A stretch of 64,000 bases of DNA, from positions 62,001-126,000 of the forward strand of contig JAXLTY010000002.1 in assembly GCA_046329815.1 (NCBI GenBank). Direction: 5' to 3'. The stretch comes from JADJSS01 sp046329815. Lineage in GTDB: Bacteria; Bacteroidota; Bacteroidia; Chitinophagales; JADIYW01. The notes below the pieces were generated by a model. The model worked only from the letters and a program-made list of their open reading frames with translations. It had not been told where the DNA came from and ran no database searches. Both the position numbers and the translations under genes were made by a program. Every line of letters begins with the position of its first letter. The stretch's first letter is position 1. This document shows, one piece after another, positions 61,880 through 64,000 of the stretch.

Positions 61880-63047
61880 AGAGGAAACTGTCTATTTTTT
61901 CGGGTTTAATATTTAGTTTTTTACAAAATTCATATTCGTTAATTACGCCTTCAAGAAATGCTGTTTGAATGGTAGAAACTAATAAAGGTGATTTTATTGG
62001 AATTGGTGTTGAACCACCTATGTTAATTCCATTTTGTTTATCAAGTTCTCTTTGTTTGTTTATCCTGTCTTGTTCTCTTCTAAACTCTTCTTCAAATTCG
62101 TTTCTTACCTTTTTATAATTAGCAGGGCTAATTTTATTCAGCAATAGCAATTTTGTAAAAATTGCTATTCTACTCAAATGAGTTTTTTCGGAAATACTTT
62201 GAACTAAATCAATATTATAATCATTTTGAGGATTTGAATTGTCAATTGCTTCAATTACTTTTTCAAATTCTCCACTTAAAAAGTAGTAAGCAAAATCATT
62301 GCACCAATTTTCAATTTTTGATAAATTTTGGTTAGCTAAATCATCATACTCTATTTTGTCAATTTCTTCTTCGTCTAAAAGATAGTGTCCTAATTCGTGA
62401 GCAAGTGTAAAAATTTCTCTTTTAAATGAAATCTGGTATCTCTTTAATACGATAACATTTGGTTTAAGAAAAAATCCGTCAATATTGGCTTTGTCTTTCT
62501 TGTTCCAAGTTTCTACAAACTCAAAAACTAAAATATTTTTCTCGGCTAACTTATTTATTAGTTCTTTTAAATAATCTTTTGAGTTAGCATTAAACGTAGG
62601 ATTTATAAGTTGTCGAATTTCAGATGCTGCATTTTTAGGGTTATTACTTATCTTAAAAACAGGCAACTGTCGTTCAAACTTAATGTCAGAAAGTTCTGCA
62701 ATGGCAGAAAGTGATATTTTAAATTCTTCGAAGTGATTGACAATTTTTCTTGCTCCCAAATTCAAATCAACATCAAATTTAGTTTTCCTAAAAAAAATGC
62801 TTGCATCTTTTGAAATGTCCGGTGATTTTGGGTCTAAATAATAATGAATACCTTTATTAAAAACCTTGTCAATTCGCTTCAAATGTCCAAGTTCAATATT
62901 AGTAGCAAAAATATGTTCTTTTGTTATGGGCTTTTTTAATGTTTCTCCGTTAGGGTTTTTATTAATTATAGGCAATAGTTCTTCAACTGACATTTTTAGC
63001 AATGACAGTAAGTATTTTAATCTTTCTATGTTTTGTTCAACTTTCAA
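61863..63047 (-). CDS. ImmA/IrrE-family metallopeptidase-domain protein (probable antitoxin)
   Basis: 394 residues. Zinc-binding HExxH in REIFTLAHELGHYLLDEEE (about residues 237-255), with the third ligand region GWCNDFAYYFLSG-like (NWCNDFAYYFLSGEF). The N-terminal region is helical, possibly a divergent XRE domain (ERLKYLLSLLKMSVEELLP). Paired with a PIN-like gene, the known toxin-antitoxin arrangement. It starts 75 bases after an attC-like hairpin, in the orientation expected for an integron cassette. Confidence 0.8.
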   Translation of the reverse strand: MKVEQNIERLKYLLSLLKMSVEELLPIINKNPNGETLKKPITKEHIFATNIELGHLKRIDKVFNKGIHYYLDPKSPDISKDASIFFRKTKFDVDLNLGARKIVNHFEEFKISLSAIAELSDIKFERQLPVFKISNNPKNAASEIRQLINPTFNANSKDYLKELINKLAEKNILVFEFVETWNKKDKANIDGFFLKPNVIVLKRYQISFKREIFTLAHELGHYLLDEEEIDKIEYDDLANQNLSKIENWCNDFAYYFLSGEFEKVIEAIDNSNPQNDYNIDLVQSISEKTHLSRIAIFTKLLLLNKISPANYKKVRNEFEEEFRREQDRINKQRELDKQNGINIGGSTPIPIKSPLLVSTIQTAFLEGVINEYEFCKKLNIKPEKIDSFLYESSN

Positions 63048-63121
63048 GAAGTCCTATTTTTTTGTTGCAAAGGTAGTCAAAATTTTGGTTGTCTGTCAAG
63101 TTATAGTGGTTCTGAAAAATT

Positions 63122-63214
63122 GCACCTAACGCCTGGCAGCTTTGCGAAGTGAGTTGAGTCCGAAGAACCATGTTTACATTGTCAACTCATTTTACAAAAC
63201 TGCCAGTTAGGTGC
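63122..63214 (-). other. attC-like hairpin recombination site
   Basis: GCACCTAAC at the left and GTTAGGTGC at the right are inverted; ACCTAAC and GTTAGGT satisfy the attC core rules RYYYAAC and GTTRRRY. Inside, CTGGCAG pairs with CTGCCAG and the stem continues with mismatches (GCAG.TTTG..AA.TGAGTTGA) to give a 90-base imperfect hairpin with an asymmetric three-base bulge. It lacks the typical central spacer length, so the call is attC-like only. Confidence 0.5.
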
Positions 63215-63372
63215 TGTTTTAGTTTATGCAATTTACTAAAACAGTTCCAGTTTTAAGCTGCTCGCACTGCAAAACATTTAGATAAAAATTATTGTCGTAA
63301 ATACTTGTATTTCCGCAGTCATTTTTCTCGTGAAAACTTATTTTATCAAAACGATAAGTTACACTCAAAATA

Positions 63373-63403
63373 TTGTTTCACAATTTTTTTTCTTGTAACT
63401 TTG
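63373..63403 (+). promoter_or_regulatory. Promoter driving the cloverleaf segment
   Basis: TTG at 63373-63375 and TAACTTTG at 63396-63403 with 20 bases between. Transcription would begin at or a few bases into the cloverleaf. Confidence 0.55.
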
Positions 63404-63405
63404 CT

Positions 63406-63468
63406 GAGTATTGTAAGCGTCTCACGCTTTAAAGAGTACACTCTTTCCGCGATTCGTCGCCAATACTC
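63406..63468 (+). ncRNA. Candidate structured RNA: perfect 63-nt cloverleaf
   Basis: Outer stem GAGTATTG (63406-63413) / CAATACTC (63461-63468), 8 bp. Arm 1 AAGCGT-CTC-ACGCTT (63415-63429). Arm 2 AAAGAGT-AC-ACTCTTT (63431-63446). Arm 3 GCGA-TTCG-TCGC (63449-63460), a UUCG tetraloop. All four stems pair perfectly with almost no unpaired bases. It is not a tRNA: no T-loop, no anticodon arm geometry, acceptor of 8. Confidence 0.5.
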
Positions 63469-63557
63469 AACGTAAAAATCTTTTAGTTTTTACTATCGTT
63501 TTGCTCCTCTGAGATTCACTACAGTTTTCATTGTTTTGCAGTGGCTTAAAATTGCGC

Positions 63558-63734
63558 TCTAACGGTTCGCAGCTAAGCGAGGTGCGGGTTTCAGAGCACT
63601 TCACTGTCTACGAGCACTAAAGATATAAAAAGTTCCGAAGTGAATTGCAAGCGCCAACAAAAAATTTATACCGCTGAAAAATTGCGCTTGCAACTTGCAC
63701 GTCAACCCGCATCTTGCTTAGGTGATGTTAGCGG
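63558..63734 (-). other. Second long cassette-boundary hairpin (weak attC-like)
   Basis: CTAAGCGAGGTGCGGGTT (63573-63590) pairs with AACCCGCATCTTGCTTAG (63704-63721) with two mismatches. Outer TCTAAC / GTTAG and inner CACTTC / GAAGTG and TTGCAAGCGC / GCGCTTGCAA also pair. The cores deviate from RYYYAAC / GTTRRRY by one base, so integrase recognition is uncertain. It directly precedes the stop of the next minus-strand gene by 10 bases. Confidence 0.4.
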
Positions 63735-63744
63735 CTGGCAAATT

Positions 63745-64000
63745 TTATTTCTCAAAAATAAAGTCTGGAAATTCAGAGATTGTCTTTCCGTATTTTTTTG
63801 CTAAAACTTCGAATTCTTTATTCTTCTTGTCACTAGGGAAATATGTATATATATTTTTTACATTGGGATTTTCTAATACAGGAATTAAATCTATTGGTTG
63901 TAATTTCTTTATGTCAGTATAGAAAAAGTCTTGCAGTCTAGGTGCTGTTTTAAGTGCATTTATATTTCTTAGACCATTTAAATTCATTAATTCAATCCGT
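63745..64000 (-). CDS. LRR-like protein, C-terminal part
   Basis: Open to the right edge, so the N-terminus is outside the window. The 85 or so visible residues contain IELMNLNGLRNINALKTAPR, then LIPVLENPNVKNIYTYFP, with leucine/asparagine spacing like the last leucine-rich repeats of Bacteroidota immunity-type proteins. Its stop is 10 bases from the hairpin at 63558-63734. Function unknown. Confidence 0.55.
   Translation of the reverse strand, partial: RIELMNLNGLRNINALKTAPRLQDFFYTDIKKLQPIDLIPVLENPNVKNIYTYFPSDKKNKEFEVLAKKYGKTISEFPDFIFEK

Larger units (their letters stand above)
63249..63552. other. ORF-less structured element bounded by inverted repeats
   Basis: Left AGTTTTAAGC..CACTGCAAAACA (63249-63276) is inverted relative to right TTGTTTTGCAGTGGCTTAAAATT (about 63531-63552). 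Between lie AACTTAT / ATAAGTT, a TTG-20-TAACTTTG promoter (63373-63403), a perfect cloverleaf (63406-63468) and GTAAAAA / TTTTTAC (63472-63493). No reading frame of note. Confidence 0.65.

Noticed and set aside
63406..63468. tRNA or tmRNA-like gene
   Set aside because: Cloverleaf but with an 8-bp closing stem, two- to four-base loops, no T-loop and no 7-base anticodon loop.

Overview
The window is chromosomal DNA from a member of the Bacteroidota, probably a Chitinophagales/Sphingobacteria-like lineage. Evidence: a type IX secretion C-terminal domain on a 2033-residue repeat protein, Bacteroidota-type promoters (TTG, 19-20 bp, TAnnTTTG) before several genes, a SUF operon of Bacteroidota gene content, an aryl-polyene/flexirubin-like cluster, and gene families typical of the phylum. 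No ribosomal RNA and no prophage are present. One tRNA (Cys) is seen.

Layout. 1-3.1 kb: end of thrA (cut by the window start) and thrB, split by a small four-helix-bundle gene set in inverted repeats. 3.1-6.7 kb: a ceramidase-like membrane protein, glutaryl-CoA dehydrogenase, folB, and a membrane protein bracketed by two copies of the folB 3' end. 6.7-7.2 kb: a 21-bp-period repeat array and tRNA-Cys. 7.3-16 kb: OmpA-family protein, kdsB, NfeD-type membrane protease, LysM protein, hemA and a hemC-hemD fusion. 16.1-22.2 kb: giant T9SS protein with 22 tandem 51-residue repeats. 22.4-29 kb: 2-oxoacid:ferredoxin oxidoreductase operon (GltD-like reductase, korA, korB), split between korA and korB by an ATPase + HNH pair resembling the Septu (PtuAB) defence system. 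29-37.9 kb, minus strand: SUF iron-sulfur operon sufB-C-D-S-E-T with several inserted accessory genes and a MITE-like hairpin. 38-40.6 kb: beta-barrel protein, trhO, DJ-1/PfpI protein. 40.6-47.5 kb: polyene/flexirubin-like cluster (ACP, ketosynthases, LolA-like, FabZ-like, GT2-DUF2062). 47.5-49.1 kb: XRE regulator, a second 21-bp-period array, a possible small RNA, and a SIMPL protein. 49.3-52.4 kb: a complete HpaII-like type II restriction-modification island (vsr, C, M, R). 52.4-53.7 kb: gene debris and a DUF559 gene in inverted repeats, bracketed by two copies of the 3' end of the neighbouring RND pump gene. 53.7-60 kb: tetR-tolC-mfp-RND efflux operon with a palindromic operator. 60-64 kb: lipoprotein, transposase relic, then a cassette-like array with attC-like hairpins, an ImmA/IrrE + PIN toxin-antitoxin pair, an ORF-less structured element containing a perfect cloverleaf, and a partial LRR-like gene.

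The strongest accessory theme is small single-gene islets (four-helix-bundle/IVS, GxxExxY, DUF559). Each is wrapped in its own family of short inverted repeats and placed in or beside an operon (thr, suf, RND). In two cases the repeat DNA forms part of a coding sequence. Two further loci (folB, RND pump) show duplicated gene 3' ends bracketing an extra gene. With the Septu-like pair and the cassette array, these are the parts most worth following up.
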